A DNA stretch of 64,000 nucleotides. It comes from Calendula officinalis. Lineage: Eukaryota > Streptophyta > Magnoliopsida > Asterales > Asteraceae. Below are positions 47,434 to 59,400 of the stretch, piece by piece (within the stretch, counting starts at the first letter, position 1; each line of letters starts with the position of its first letter). The position numbers and the translations under genes were made by a program. The notes beneath the pieces are model-generated. The model ran no database searches. It was not told where the DNA came from and worked only from the letters and a program-made list of their open reading frames with translations. The DNA is taken from the NCBI GenBank assembly GCA_963853835.1, contig OY970820.1:16791373-16855372 (forward strand). Reading direction: 5' to 3'.

Positions 47434-48044
47434 ATCACTTCAAAACTTGACATATGATCTAATAATTCTCTTTTCCTCGTATCATCTATTAATTTTGATA
47501 CTTGTCTTAATTTAATGGGTAGAAAATAAGTAAGAACAAAAGTGGAAAGTAATACCACTTCTCAATAATATGAAGTCAACGTTTGTAATTTTCTGGTCTA
47601 TAAGAAAAGAAGAAATCATTGGCAAATTTCCGATTTGATGTCAAGGTTGTTGGTAATTTTTAGAAAACAACGTCGACTAATTTAGAAAATAACACTGAAG
47701 TTAAAGTCTGGCACTTACATATGCTGAATTTAGGAAAAAACATTCATATGAATTTTACTTCAAAAATTGTTATATGTTAACCCAAAACCCTTTTACCTAA
47801 TCCTCCGATCTAGGCTACTGATGTATCAAGAAAATGCAAATGTAGAAAGAGAACTCCACTTTGGAATTTATCATCAATCTCATTTTTTTCTTCTTCTTAT
47901 TTTCCTATACTATATCTACTCAACGTTGCAAATACCAAGTTTCTTGAAAAAGATCCAGAACTTGGTGTACAATAATAGGCGATATCCATGAGAAATTGGG
48001 TTAAAAAATTAAACAAATTTAGAAAGATGAAAAACAAATTTGTA
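47434..48044. other. Intergenic DNA
   Basis: Nothing supported; AT-rich single-copy-looking sequence. Confidence 0.4.
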
Positions 48045-48117
48045 TGTTCCTGCCCGGGATCGAACCGGAGACCTTTTGCGTGTAAAGCAAACGTGATAAC
48101 CACTACACCACAGAAAC
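48045..48117 (-). tRNA. tRNA-Val-UAC: tRNA-Val (anticodon UAC), second copy
   Basis: Identical over 73 bases to the gene at 30014-30086, same strand, with a T run (TTTTT) about 10-15 bases downstream. Flanks are unrelated to those of the first copy. Confidence 0.96.
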
Positions 48118-48601
48118 ATTTGGTATGCTTTTACTACTTATAATACCAGTATAAATAATAAAGTCATGTCGTAGATTTGGGTCTCCACATATTGCGTTGC
48201 ATAATAACGTCTTGAGATACATGTTTTAACTTTTAATCGTGTGATTGTGCTTATTCATTACTCTCTCTTTATTAATGTCATATTATAAGAACCATAAAAT
48301 TTCTAAAAAATGTAGCTATTGATCAACAAAACTAATTTAATATATGTGCATTGGTCGGAACACGATATTAGTATATACATATACATTCTTATATATGATA
48401 AACGTGTAATAAATATTATTAGTAGGATGTTCATGTTATGCGCGATGTACGGATGTAAAGTGATAGTCATCAATGATGGTATAGAAATATAGTAATTGAA
48501 GTTGTGAAAGGATATATGTTTGATATTCAATTTAAAAAATTACCAATTAGAGTGATAGTAATTTGTACATTAATTAATAACTACCCATTTTATTTACAAT
48601 A
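48118..48601. other. Intergenic DNA between the tRNA gene and the first Helitron
   Basis: No feature supported. Confidence 0.4.
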
Positions 48602-48860
48602 CTAGTTTATATCCCGTGAAAATTCACGGGATGTCATATTTTCCTGATTATAAAATTTTATAATATAATATAATTCGTTATATGTAAGTATATCAAATGT
48701 TAGATAAGAAATTCAAAATAATTATTTTATAGAAGTTTATAATATGAAATCTTATATACTGTGAAATTAACTTTTATAGTTAAATTTAAAAAAAAAAAAT
48801 CAAACATAAAATTAATTCTATTAAACATAAATGTCAAACATAACAGTACATAATAATATA

Positions 48861-49320
48861 TAGAGTAAATTACATGTATGGTCCTTTATGTTTATAGCAA
48901 ATTTCACCAATGGTCCTTTAGTTTCAAAAATTACACTGATGGTCCTTAATACTGAAAGGTTTTTCACCGATGGTCCTTTACACTAACTGGCGTTAATTTT
49001 TTCTGTTAACTTACCCCATGTGTCAATGCACATGAGGGTAAAAATGTCATTTTTCATTTCTTTTTATTCTTAAACTAAAAACTTTTATTTAAGATAAAAA
49101 AAATTAATTTAAGAATGAAAAAAAATTAAAAATGACTTTTTTTACCCTCACGTGCATTGCACATGGGGTGAGTTAACATAATAAATTAACGCCCGTTAGT
49201 ATAAAGGACCATCGGTGAAAACCTTTCAGAATTACGGACCAGCATTGTAATTTTTGAAACTAAAGAACCATTGGTAAAATTTGCTATAAACGTAAAGAAC
49301 TATCTGTGTAATTTACTCTA
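48861..49320. mobile_element. Foldback MITE, 460 bp, with about 165-bp arms
   Basis: Begins TAGAGTAAATTACATGTATG and ends with its near-inverse; arms contain GATGGTCCTTTACACTAAC and its mirrored form. AT-rich TA-like flanks. Superfamily not assigned. Confidence 0.8.
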
Positions 49321-49357
49321 ATATATATAAAGAATAATCAAATTGTATGTAAACCAT

Positions 49358-49885
49358 AAGAGCATCTCCAATGGTAGCTTATTCAATTCAAAGACTTATT
49401 ATTATTTGAATAACATTTTGAATAACTTTTTACTATTAGAAAGTCGAGCTTTTTTTAAATGTTAGTCTAACTACTTATTCTTACATAATCATTTATTTTT
49501 CTTTATTTAATAATTTTACATTTTAAACCTTATATGTATTCATATATGAATCCTTTATTATTTATAAAGTATTATACTTTCTTGTGTGACACATTTTAAA
49601 AAATATTTCTGTCTATTTCAATATTAATGTCAAGTATTATACTTTCTTTGTGTGAGACACTTTAAAAAATATTTTTATCTATTTCGGTATTAATGTTAAG
49701 TATTATACTTACTTTGTATGAGACATTTTTTTAAAAATGTCAAAATTTATAAAAAGCTATAAAAGTTATCAAATTATATATATGAGGTGTATTTATAAAA
49801 CATTTGAGATTTATAAAGGTAAAAGAATAATATTAATAAGAAAAAGTTTTTGAAAAAGTTAACTATTGGAGAGACTTTTTATGAA
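49358..49885. mobile_element. Possible MITE with GAGCATCTCCAATGG end
   Basis: GAGCATCTCCAATGGTAGCT on the left and, inverted, GTCTCTCCAATAGTTAAC on the right resemble each other; such ends are common in plant MITEs. Weak pairing, no duplication identified. Confidence 0.35.
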
Positions 49886-50301
49886 TATTTTTTTAGTTAT
49901 TGAAAAGTTTATGCGGCAAAAATGAAAAGAAAACCTACTCTGAAAAATATGCGTATTTTGTTAAAGATATTATGATAACCACATTATTATTAATGTGATA
50001 AGCAATCATTTAGATTATTATTGTTATTACGAATTTATTCAATTACGTATTATGGTTTTTTTTCTAAAAGATAATGTCATAATCAATTATTAATATTGTT
50101 ATTACGAATTAAATTACAAATTAATAGATTCAAAATTAGGCAAAGATTAAGGTGTAATATTTAATTTAAATTTATGTAATCTTTAAAATTTTAAAATTTT
50201 AAAATTTTAAATTCGGTGGTCTCTAAGGCAGCCATGTGACAATAAGATGGCTAAAAACATGACATGTGGCACCAAACACTTTGTTTTATTATAATAGTAG
50301 A

Positions 50302-50915
50302 TTACACCACCACTAATTAAAATATAAATTATTAATAATAATTTTCTTAAATACAACTTTTAAAGCTATTGTTAACAAAATCATTTTTTTACTTGCATGC
50401 TATTAAAAAGGTGGATGTTTTCCTCAAAAACTTCAAGTTGAAATTTCATCATTGGTTTAAAGATCAAATAAAATTACTGAGTAGGTGACTAGGTGGTAGT
50501 TTAAATTAAGTATGTGTGAAAAATAGATTGTAAACCGAAGAAACAACCAACCAAATATCACAAAAGCAAAGCAAAAACCCCACGGTTCGGTTTTGGTTTA
50601 TGAATAACCGAAAACTAACAATATTTACCGAACCACCCAATACACATATGGTTTAGGTTTTAATATATGTTGATAGTTTATCATTAAGCAATTATCTAAT
50701 AAAAAGGAAATGCCTCAGAGTTTTTAAATAGTTGATTAATTCACACACTCAAAATGATATATAAAATGTTTTTGTTGATACTTGATTTAGGATCCTGAAA
50801 AATTCTGTATTGATTAACTGATATGGTACCATGCTTATTCCTGCTAGAATTAGTTAAATTTTGTTTTAGAGAAATATGGTTGAACAAAGTATTAATATAC
50901 AACAATCTATATCTA
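50302..50915. other. Spacer between the two Helitrons
   Basis: Contains a small inverted pair TTCGGTTTTGG...AACCGAAAA near 50590-50620; otherwise nothing supported. Confidence 0.4.
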
Positions 50916-51776
50916 TCTATATATATTATATAATAAAACAAACAAACAAAGCATTTTGAAGGCCACGTGGACATCTTGAGAACACGAAGAGACACATCTC
51001 AAAACCTCATAAATTCTAAGAAATTAATTATTATTTTTAATTCCATATTAATTCCGAAAACTGCTCCAAGCCACTTCGATTAACATATCCCACATTCATC
51101 CTAATAAACCGTAGGTCTAAATCCAGAAACTGCATATCTCAACTGATTAATTCATAAGAGAATATTGATTAATTGTGAAACCGAATACATAACCGTATCA
51201 TTAAAACGAAACTGTTAGATATTTATTAAATTTGACATCCTTAAGATGAAGCTTCAATTTTCGCAAATACAAACACTGAATTGATTGCAAATACAATTAT
51301 AAGCGCATAACAATATTCATTTAATGTGTAGTAAATTTAATATTGTAGAATTATGTTCCCTGTGTTTTTATTTAGTAGACCGGTGGATTTTTATAATAAA
51401 CGTTTACTAAAATTCAAAACTGGTCAACAAGTCATAATTTCACATTATTAAATGGAAAATATTCTTCCAAATGATTATCGGGTAATATGCCCATGACTAA
51501 TCGTGGGCAGTTTCTTAATTTTTAAAATATCAGTTAAGCTTGATCCCACAAATATAGCATAATCAGTTTAGAATCTCAGCCTATAACACACGTACCTATT
51601 CACGAACAGTTGCACTTTGCCAGTCTTCTTTCAAGCCTTCAATCAATTGCTTTCAACATACCCTAATGAAGCTTCAAAACCAAACATCACTGGAAATGGT
51701 ACGAGTATTCATCAACTATTCTGTACGCATTTTATTATCTTAAGATATTGCTTATGCAGTAATGCATGATTGTAAG

Positions 51777-51930
51777 GGTTTTGCTAATCATTGCCCTTAG
51801 GGCAATGATTAAGGGAGGTTAAAATGGTTAATGTACAAATTATGGAGCATAACTAATCAAAGGTGGTTACTAAAATTCACGAGGGGTGGTTTTTATTAGT
51901 TAATTTACAATTACTTTATGCCAAAAAAAA
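51777..51930. repeat. CATTGCCCTTAGGGCAATG palindrome unit
   Basis: Same layout as the unit at 30190-30345: GGGTTTTGCTAATCATTGCC, the palindrome, and about 80 bases later ACTAAAATTCACGAGGGG. Confidence 0.55.
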
Positions 51931-53724
51931 AATCTTACCATTTCCCTAATTATAATTCTGTGACGTAAATCACTACATACTTGATGTTATTGCAGTCACA
52001 GAGAATTTATTAAACTTTACTTAATAATAAATGGTTTAAAGAATTATAGAATTTGAAAATATGAGAGGAATTGTTGGGTCTTATTCATAGACCTACTGCT
52101 AAAGAAATCGTTGTTTCTGCAAAGGTTGTATTTTTATCTCCTTCTTCAATTGAATAATGTTCATAATGATAGTGATAATTTTAGCTATAATGATAAGATG
52201 CTTTGATTATGATTAATTGTAGTTTTGAAGTAAAGGTACTACTCAAGTAAAAGAGTTTTGTACAACTTGGACTAAAGAAGATTGAAATAAACGAGTTTAA
52301 TGAAATCAATTTGCATTGTAATTTCCATATATTAACTGATAATGTATTTGATTAAGGTTTTTGAAGTTTCTCCCTCACTGCACAATCACACGGTGGAGAT
52401 AGGGAAAACACGAGGTGACACAATTGAAATAAACTTCTGGAATTATGTGTTTTGCACCAATTAAACTTCATTCAGCAAACGGTTGTTTTGATGACTGATT
52501 CATTCTATAAAATTCAAGATTTTGTTATTTAAAGATGACAAATTTTAAACACTTTTTGTAGGCAAGCAGTGGAGGGGAAAAAATACCAAAGAGAAGTGAC
52601 AAGATTTTTATTACTTTAAGAATGATTTGGGAAACGCTAATATGACTTTTGAAGATTTATGCATTTCTGCGTTACTTATGTTCAAGTAAGATCTTTTACT
52701 ATTTTATGATCTTAAACTTATGTTTTTAACTGCTATTTTTTATTATGTAGTAACATTTTTTATTATGTCTTTCATGATGTTTAGTTTCATTATGTCTTTC
52801 ATATAGGTGAGCTAGCTACATTTTATTCCTTTTTGTATAAAGGTTCTTGCAATTGATCTCAATGTGCTCATTTGGGTTGTGTTTGATCTCAAATGGGATG
52901 TGTTTGATCTCAAATGAGCCGAAATCCATCAGAAGTCTAAATTTAATGCACACAACTTACTAAATTATTTTGTATAAAGGTTTAAATCATTGTGATAATT
53001 TTGGTTTAAATCATTATTGTCTCTAAAATGTTATTTGAAGATTTTTAAAGAATTTTAATGTTTTTTTTGCAGGTTGATCGTTGATGTAGATTGAAACAGG
53101 TCGATTTATTACATGGACTTTATTACTGCAATTGACACAAATTAGAACATGAAGAAGATTTTTATAAATCGTTTCAGCAGTGGGTATGTATCTAAACTAG
53201 AGAGGTAAAATGGGCGGGTTAGGTAATGGGTCGAATTGGGTTCGGGTTAAAAATACATTTTTTAACATGGATCAAATGCGCCGGGTCGGGTTAGTTGACC
53301 GAACAGATGGTATTTTGACTTAAACATATTATAGTAAATAGTAGTTACTTTAATCTTAACTACAATAATGATTAAATCTTCGAATAAAATGATTCAAGTA
53401 ATTGTATAAATTATAAATTGACTTTTACCTATTTTCAACCCGTTTGACCCGCTCCTCTATAGCTATTCTTTCATTTGTGTATATATAATGCACCATCTTC
53501 ACTTTCACAATGATTTTATAAAATATAAATTGCATATCCTATTTTTGTTGGGCAAACAAAAATTTAACATGAACATGTTATGCAAGCTGAAATACTCATC
53601 TAAATACTCATAGGATAATTGGTAAGACTACCTTTTTACCAAACTTAAAGCAAATAGATAGGTCCTAATAAGTGAGATTAAAAAAATTAATTCACTTCTA
53701 TTGTTTTCTGACTTTCTCTTGCAG

Positions 53725-53790
53725 AGCAAAGCATATGGAATCTCTTGGATATGTCTTGAGGGGAACTTATCCATTTTTCTGTGATATGGC
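53725..53790 (+). pseudogene. Casein kinase I-like exon fragment inside the Helitron
   Basis: After a good acceptor (TTTCTCTTGCAG) the frame reads AKHMESLGYVLRGTYPFFC. Plant casein kinase I has ...ESLGYVLMYFLRG... at this place; the fragment appears to lack MYF and is followed by stops. Helitrons often pick up gene pieces. Confidence 0.5.
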
Positions 53791-54760
53791 ATTATTTTCT
53801 TTCATTTTTTTAACTAATTTTTTCAACTAAACACAGTGTATGTTTGCTTTGTTATATTAAACAATTCTTTAAATGTTATATTTTATTTATATATATTTTC
53901 ATAAAGTTAAAGTAATCATCAAGAAATAAACGTTTAATTTTTTTTATTCTATATTAATTTCGATGAGCGTAAAAGGTGGCAACCCGTGATTTTTCACGGG
54001 CTTTAATATGGTAGTTTTCATATTCTATATTAATTACGTTGATGTGGTATTTTTCACGGGCTTTACAAAAACTTAAATACCATATAATCAAAAGGTATGA
54101 AAACTACTCTTACAATATAAAAGTGTTAAACACCAAAAGAAGAAGACAATAATACTATAATACTGATTTTGGTTAAGATAAGTTTGACTTTTAAAGTCAA
54201 CATATTGTTATGCGTTTTGAATTTATTGTTAAAAGGTTCTCGGATCTCATTGGACCAATACCACATCGACCCATTCAAGATTTGGCCTTTTGCGGTTGCA
54301 CTTTTGTTCTAAAGGGAAGCTCATTCACGAACTATTATATGGTTAGCATTGTCTTTTTAGTAAAATAAAAAGGTAAGTTATGAACGTAAATGAACAGGTT
54401 GATTTGGATTTGGATTGACTTCTATCTTAAATGGGTCAAATGGGTCAAATTAGAGACGAATTTGAAGTTTATTTATTGTTTTTTAACTTTTAAAAGTGAT
54501 ACACACACTTCTTGAAATTGAGCTTTTGGAATTAAATTTGTTAGGCTTCATTGAATATGCTTCAAGAATTGACAATAATGGGCTACAAAATGACTTTGGT
54601 AAATTTAAAGTTTATTGATTTGAATTGGGGATGTACTAGGGTTTATTTCTTTATCATATATATAATAGTCATGCGATTAATGATAAATTTTTGTATTCAA
54701 TAACAATTACGTCCAGTATAATTATTGACAGCCCGTGATTTTTCACGGGTCATAACCTAG

Positions 54761-55491
54761 TTGTAGTATATAATTAAGGAAAATGATATGGTTAAGATAT
54801 TACATGTATTTTATGATCTTATACATCAATTAACAACCAGTTAACCACACATATATTTATACAAATTTCTAATGCTTGTAATTATTTTATTAATAAAACC
54901 CTATAATTATATATGTTTCTTCTATATCATTTTTATTGCAATATATATTGAATAAAACATTACAAATACTTACATTTTCGGTTTACATTATTGTTTCTGT
55001 ACACCATTCATACAACAACTAATATCCAAAAGATAACCTCTCGAAATTTTCTGAACAATATTAGAATAGTATTAAAAAAATTAATTATATTTGTGTAGAT
55101 GATACCCTTAAATAATATGCAAAAACAGTGAATCCATCAGTTTTTCTGAATCTGCAAGTATATTTGTGTAGATGATACCCTTAAATAATTTTCCATCCTT
55201 TTGTTCACATATCCTCTATAAAATCAATTTAAGTTAAAGTCTTAAAGATTCATGGTGTTTGCTAAAAGACCGACATAATACGACAAATTACAATAGAATC
55301 CTGCAATGTTGCACTTGCCCTACTGCTAAAAAATTAGTGGTGTTTTCAACATTTCTTGAAAACTCCATTTAATTTCAAGATTCAATAATATTAGCAAGAC
55401 AAACAGAACATAACAAAATAACGCTCCAATCTTTACACCTTTTCTACAAAACCACTTCACTTTCAAGATTTTCTTGAAACCCCAACTCTCA
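54761..55491. other. 3' flank of the IQM gene
   Basis: AT-rich; probably includes the IQM 3' UTR near 55300-55491. A 28-base phrase TATTTGTGTAGATGATACCC recurs at 55090 and 55160. Nothing else supported. Confidence 0.5.
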
Positions 55492-56241
55492 CTAATTCCC
55501 CGAAAAAAGCGGGCTTTTTTCGGGCCTTTTCTTCAACGGGCTACTCGTTTCTTGATTCAAATTGTTAAAATAACCAATTTTTCGAGGAGATAACGAACTA
55601 CTTCTTGGTGACAAACACATTTCTTCCATAGCTCGGGTTTGCAACTCCAACGGGTAATCCCGAACACACCCGATACGCGGGCCAGCACCCGTTGTCCACT
55701 TGCAACTAAGTTGTTTACCCAATTGAAACGATTTATTTTCTTTATGCGAATTTATTCTCTTCATAATCTTCTCTTGCGGGACCCGTTCATCATAAGCTTC
55801 GTCTTCTTCACCATAATCAAATAAATTCCTTTTGGAAACCATAAGTTCGATATCAGACAAAAACTCCTCAGCTGTGTCGTAATCGGTTGTGCTATCCGGG
55901 TCGGATTCGGGTTCGGGTTCACGGGCTTTTTCTTGGAAAGCGGAAATGATTTTTTCTTCGTTTTTGGGGATTTCAAGTGTGGTTATCTTTGACTTTAAAT
56001 CGGTTGACAAATGTAACTGTTTGTTGTTTCTAATCTTTCTTGAGTTCTTTCGGTTGTAGGTTTTAGTGTTGGTTTCTACATTACCTCCAAAAATAATTGG
56101 TTCTGATACACTATTTCTCATACCGAATCCCGCTACTTCAAAAGGAATTTCTTCATCATCATCAGGGCTTTTCTGCAAGATTAAAAACGTATCCGTTAAC
56201 AAGTAGGCATTTTAAATTATGAATTATGAGAGAAATTAGTT

Positions 56242-56301
<60 letters not shown>

Positions 56302-56310
56302 GTAATAATA

Positions 56311-56406
<96 letters not shown>

Positions 56407-59400
56407 GTTAGTTATTATACCTTAACGGCATGAAGATCAACATTGTGTTGCTCAAGGAACGAAATGAAGGCATCAAAATTTTCTTGAGTCGGGAGATAAT
56501 GCCCACTATGAGGCCAAACAGCCTGTCAAATTACAAAATATAATATTAACTGCAAATTTAAGTTACATACTAAATGATTTTTGAAAAAAAAATAAAAAAA
56601 TTTAGTAATTGATTATAGTAATTGATATTGTTCGAAAACTGAATGAATATTTCATTACATTGTCTTGGTTTATATACACGAAGAGACTAGCCTATATTAA
56701 GCCTAGGATACAGAATATTAATGATGATTTACACGAAATTAGGAAAGAATAATATACACAATAATGATGAGATCACAGCTGTAATGCTGTGATTTAGTTT
56801 CTGTGAATATTGATATCACAGCTGTATGCTGTGATATATTTCTGTTAATACTCCCCCGCAGTCGAATCTATAGATGGTCGAATAGAGAGACTGGTGCGGA
56901 ATTTGGTGAACAGCTGTCGCGGCAATCCCTTGGTGAATATATCTGCATATTGGTAGTCTGCAGGAACATGAAGAACTCGAAGGGAACCCATACGCACTTT
57001 TTCACGGATAAAATGTATATCAATTTCGATGTGTTTTGTGCGTTGATGTTGTATCGGATTTTGGGTAAGGTACACAGCTGAGATGTTGTCGCAGTAAATG
57101 ATGCTAGCTTGACGCATTGGAAGATGTAGTTCGAGAAGTAAGTTGCGTACCCATGTGGTTTCTGCTGCAGCATTTGCGACGCCTTTATATTCTGCTTCGG
57201 CACTGGATCGTGAGATAGTGGGTTGTCGTTTGGATGACCATGAAATGATGTTGTCGCCGAGAAATACACAGTAGCCTGAAGTGGAACGTCTTGAGTCTGG
57301 ACAACCCCCCAAGTCTGCATCAGAGTAAGCAACGAGTTTGGTGGTTTTGGAGGGGGTGATGTGGAGCCCGTGATTGCTGGTGCCTTTGAGATATCTAAGT
57401 ATTCTTTTTAAAAAGTTGAAGTGTGGATCTCGAGGGGCATGCATGAAGAGACATACTTGTTGGACGGCGTACGCAATATCCGGACGAGTAAACGTCAAGT
57501 ACTGGAGGGCGCCGGCGAGGCTACGATAAAGAGTGATGTCTTTCATGGGTTCTCCTGCTGTTTCACTGAGTTTGGAGCTGGTGTCTACTGGTGTGGTACA
57601 TGGTTTGCAATGTTGCATGTTTGCACGTTTAAGAATGTCATGTACATACTGTTCTTGAGTGAGAAATAGACCTCCGTTTTGTTGTTTTACTTGGATGCCT
57701 AAAAAATGGTGAATAGGCCCAAGGTCCGACATTGCAAATTCTTTGGATAATAGATCAATGAAGTTGCGTAGAATTGTATTGTCAGATGCGGTTAGGATTA
57801 TGTCATCCACGTATAAAAGAAGATAAGCCATTTTGTTGCCGTGGTGGAAAACAAAGAGTGAGTTGTCGCTTGTAGTGCTTTTGAAACCGCATGAATGTAT
57901 GTAGGTGGCGAAGCGATGAAACCAAGCACGGGGATCTTGTTTAAGGCCATATAAAGATTTCTTCAACCGACAGACATGCTTTGGATGTTGTGGGTCCACA
58001 AATCCTGGTGGTTGGAACATGTATACCGTTTCTTTAAGATCGCCGTGTAAAAATGCATTCTTGACGTCTAGTTGATGTATTAGCCATGATCTTGAGGTTG
58101 CAAGGCTTAGAACAGTTCGGATTGTGGTTGGTTTGACTACGGGGCTGAAAGTTTCATCACAGTCTATTCCGACTTGTTGTGATTTTCCGTTAATAACCAG
58201 TCTTGCTTTATATCTTGCAAGGTTCCCGTTTGCATGAAATTTGTGCCGATAAAGCCACATGTATCGTATAACATGTGCATCGGGTGGTCTTGGTACCAGT
58301 TCCCATGTGTTGTTATCTATTAGGGCCGTGTGTTCATCGGTCATAGCCGAGTGCCAGTTTGGATCAGATAGGGCATGGATATGGGATTTGGGTAGGGGAG
58401 AGATAGGTGAAGGTGTGGTGATGGTGTTAAGGTTGAGGGGAGGATTAGGTTTAGTGATACCGGCTTTGGATCGGGTGGTCATAGGGTGACTGGGTGCTGG
58501 TGGAGTTGGTGGTTGAGGTCGTCGAGAATAAGTGAGGGGATAGTAGGTTGGAGGTGGGGGTGGGGGTTGAGGTATAGGTGTTTGTGCGGGGGGGTGGGGT
58601 TGGGGGATGGGGTATAGGTGTTTGTGTGGGGGGTGTAGGTGTAGTGTTTGGGATGGATGTGGTTGTTGGTGGGGTGGGTGCAGTTGGGTGTGGTTGTTGT
58701 TGATTGTTATTGGGTTGGTAAAAAATGGGGGATGGATCGGAATCAAGAAAGGTGTAGTTGTGTGGTGTTGGAGGTTTGATGTTTGCGTATGGGAAAATAT
58801 TTTCATCAAATGTGACGTGTCGAGAGAGGATGATTTTCCCTGTGCCCATGTCAAGGCATCGATAACCACGGTATTGGGCCGGGTATCCGAGAAATAGGCA
58901 GGGTTTGGAGCGAGGTGCGAGGTTGTGTTGTCGAGTGGCGGAGAGGTTGGGATAACAAGCGCATCCGAAGATACGAATGTGGTCGTATGTGGGGTTTTTG
59001 AGGTAAAGAGCGGAAGTGGGTGTGCGGTTGGCTAGTAAGGGGGTTGGAAGGATGTTGTGGAGGTAACATGCTGTGTGAAGAGCCTCAACCCAAAAATGTG
59101 GAGGCAGAGAGGCGTGAGTTAAAAGAGAGAGCATGAGTTCGTTGACGCGACGAATCATGCGCTCAGCAGTACCATTTTGTTGAGAGGTGTGTGGGCATGA
59201 GAAACGAATGTTAAGACCAGCGGTAGCGGCAAAGTTATGGAATGAGTGATTATCGAATTCACCGCCTTTGTCGCATTGAAAAGTTTTTGTGTTAATGTTG
59301 AATTGGGTTTTAATAAATCTGTGAAATTGTTTAAATTTTTCATAAGTTTCAGATTTATATTTTAGTGGAAAAGCCCATGTGAAATGTGTGAAATCATCTA

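Larger units (their letters stand above)
48602..50301 (-). mobile_element. Non-autonomous Helitron, 1.7 kb
   Basis: On the minus strand it starts TCTACTATTATAATAAAAC (50301 leftward) and ends with hairpin CCCGTGAATTTTCACGGG, seven bases, then CTAG at 48602. It sits between A and T, as Helitrons do. No Rep/helicase is present. A foldback MITE (48861-49320) is nested inside. Confidence 0.75.
50916..54760 (+). mobile_element. Non-autonomous Helitron, 3.8 kb, with captured gene fragment
   Basis: Starts TCTATATATATTATATAATA after an A and ends with hairpin CCCGTGATTTTTCACGGG (54732-54749), seven bases and CTAG (54757-54760) followed by T. Its 3' end GACAGCCCGTGATTTTTCAC is nearly that of the Helitron at 48602-50301, so both belong to one family. 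Further hairpin copies without CTAG at about 53984-54001 and 54046-54060 look like decayed nested ends. No Rep/helicase seen. Confidence 0.75.

Noticed and set aside
47292..47558. Thr/His/Arg-rich open frame
   Set aside because: Produced by ACACGA words of the hAT-like MITE.
30014..48117. Plastid origin of the two tRNA-Val(UAC) genes
   Set aside because: Plastid trnV-UAC has a long intron and a different sequence; these are intronless, with nuclear Pol III features and no plastid DNA around them.
56226..56411. Poly-asparagine protein
   Set aside because: Translation of the AAT microsatellite inside an IQM intron.
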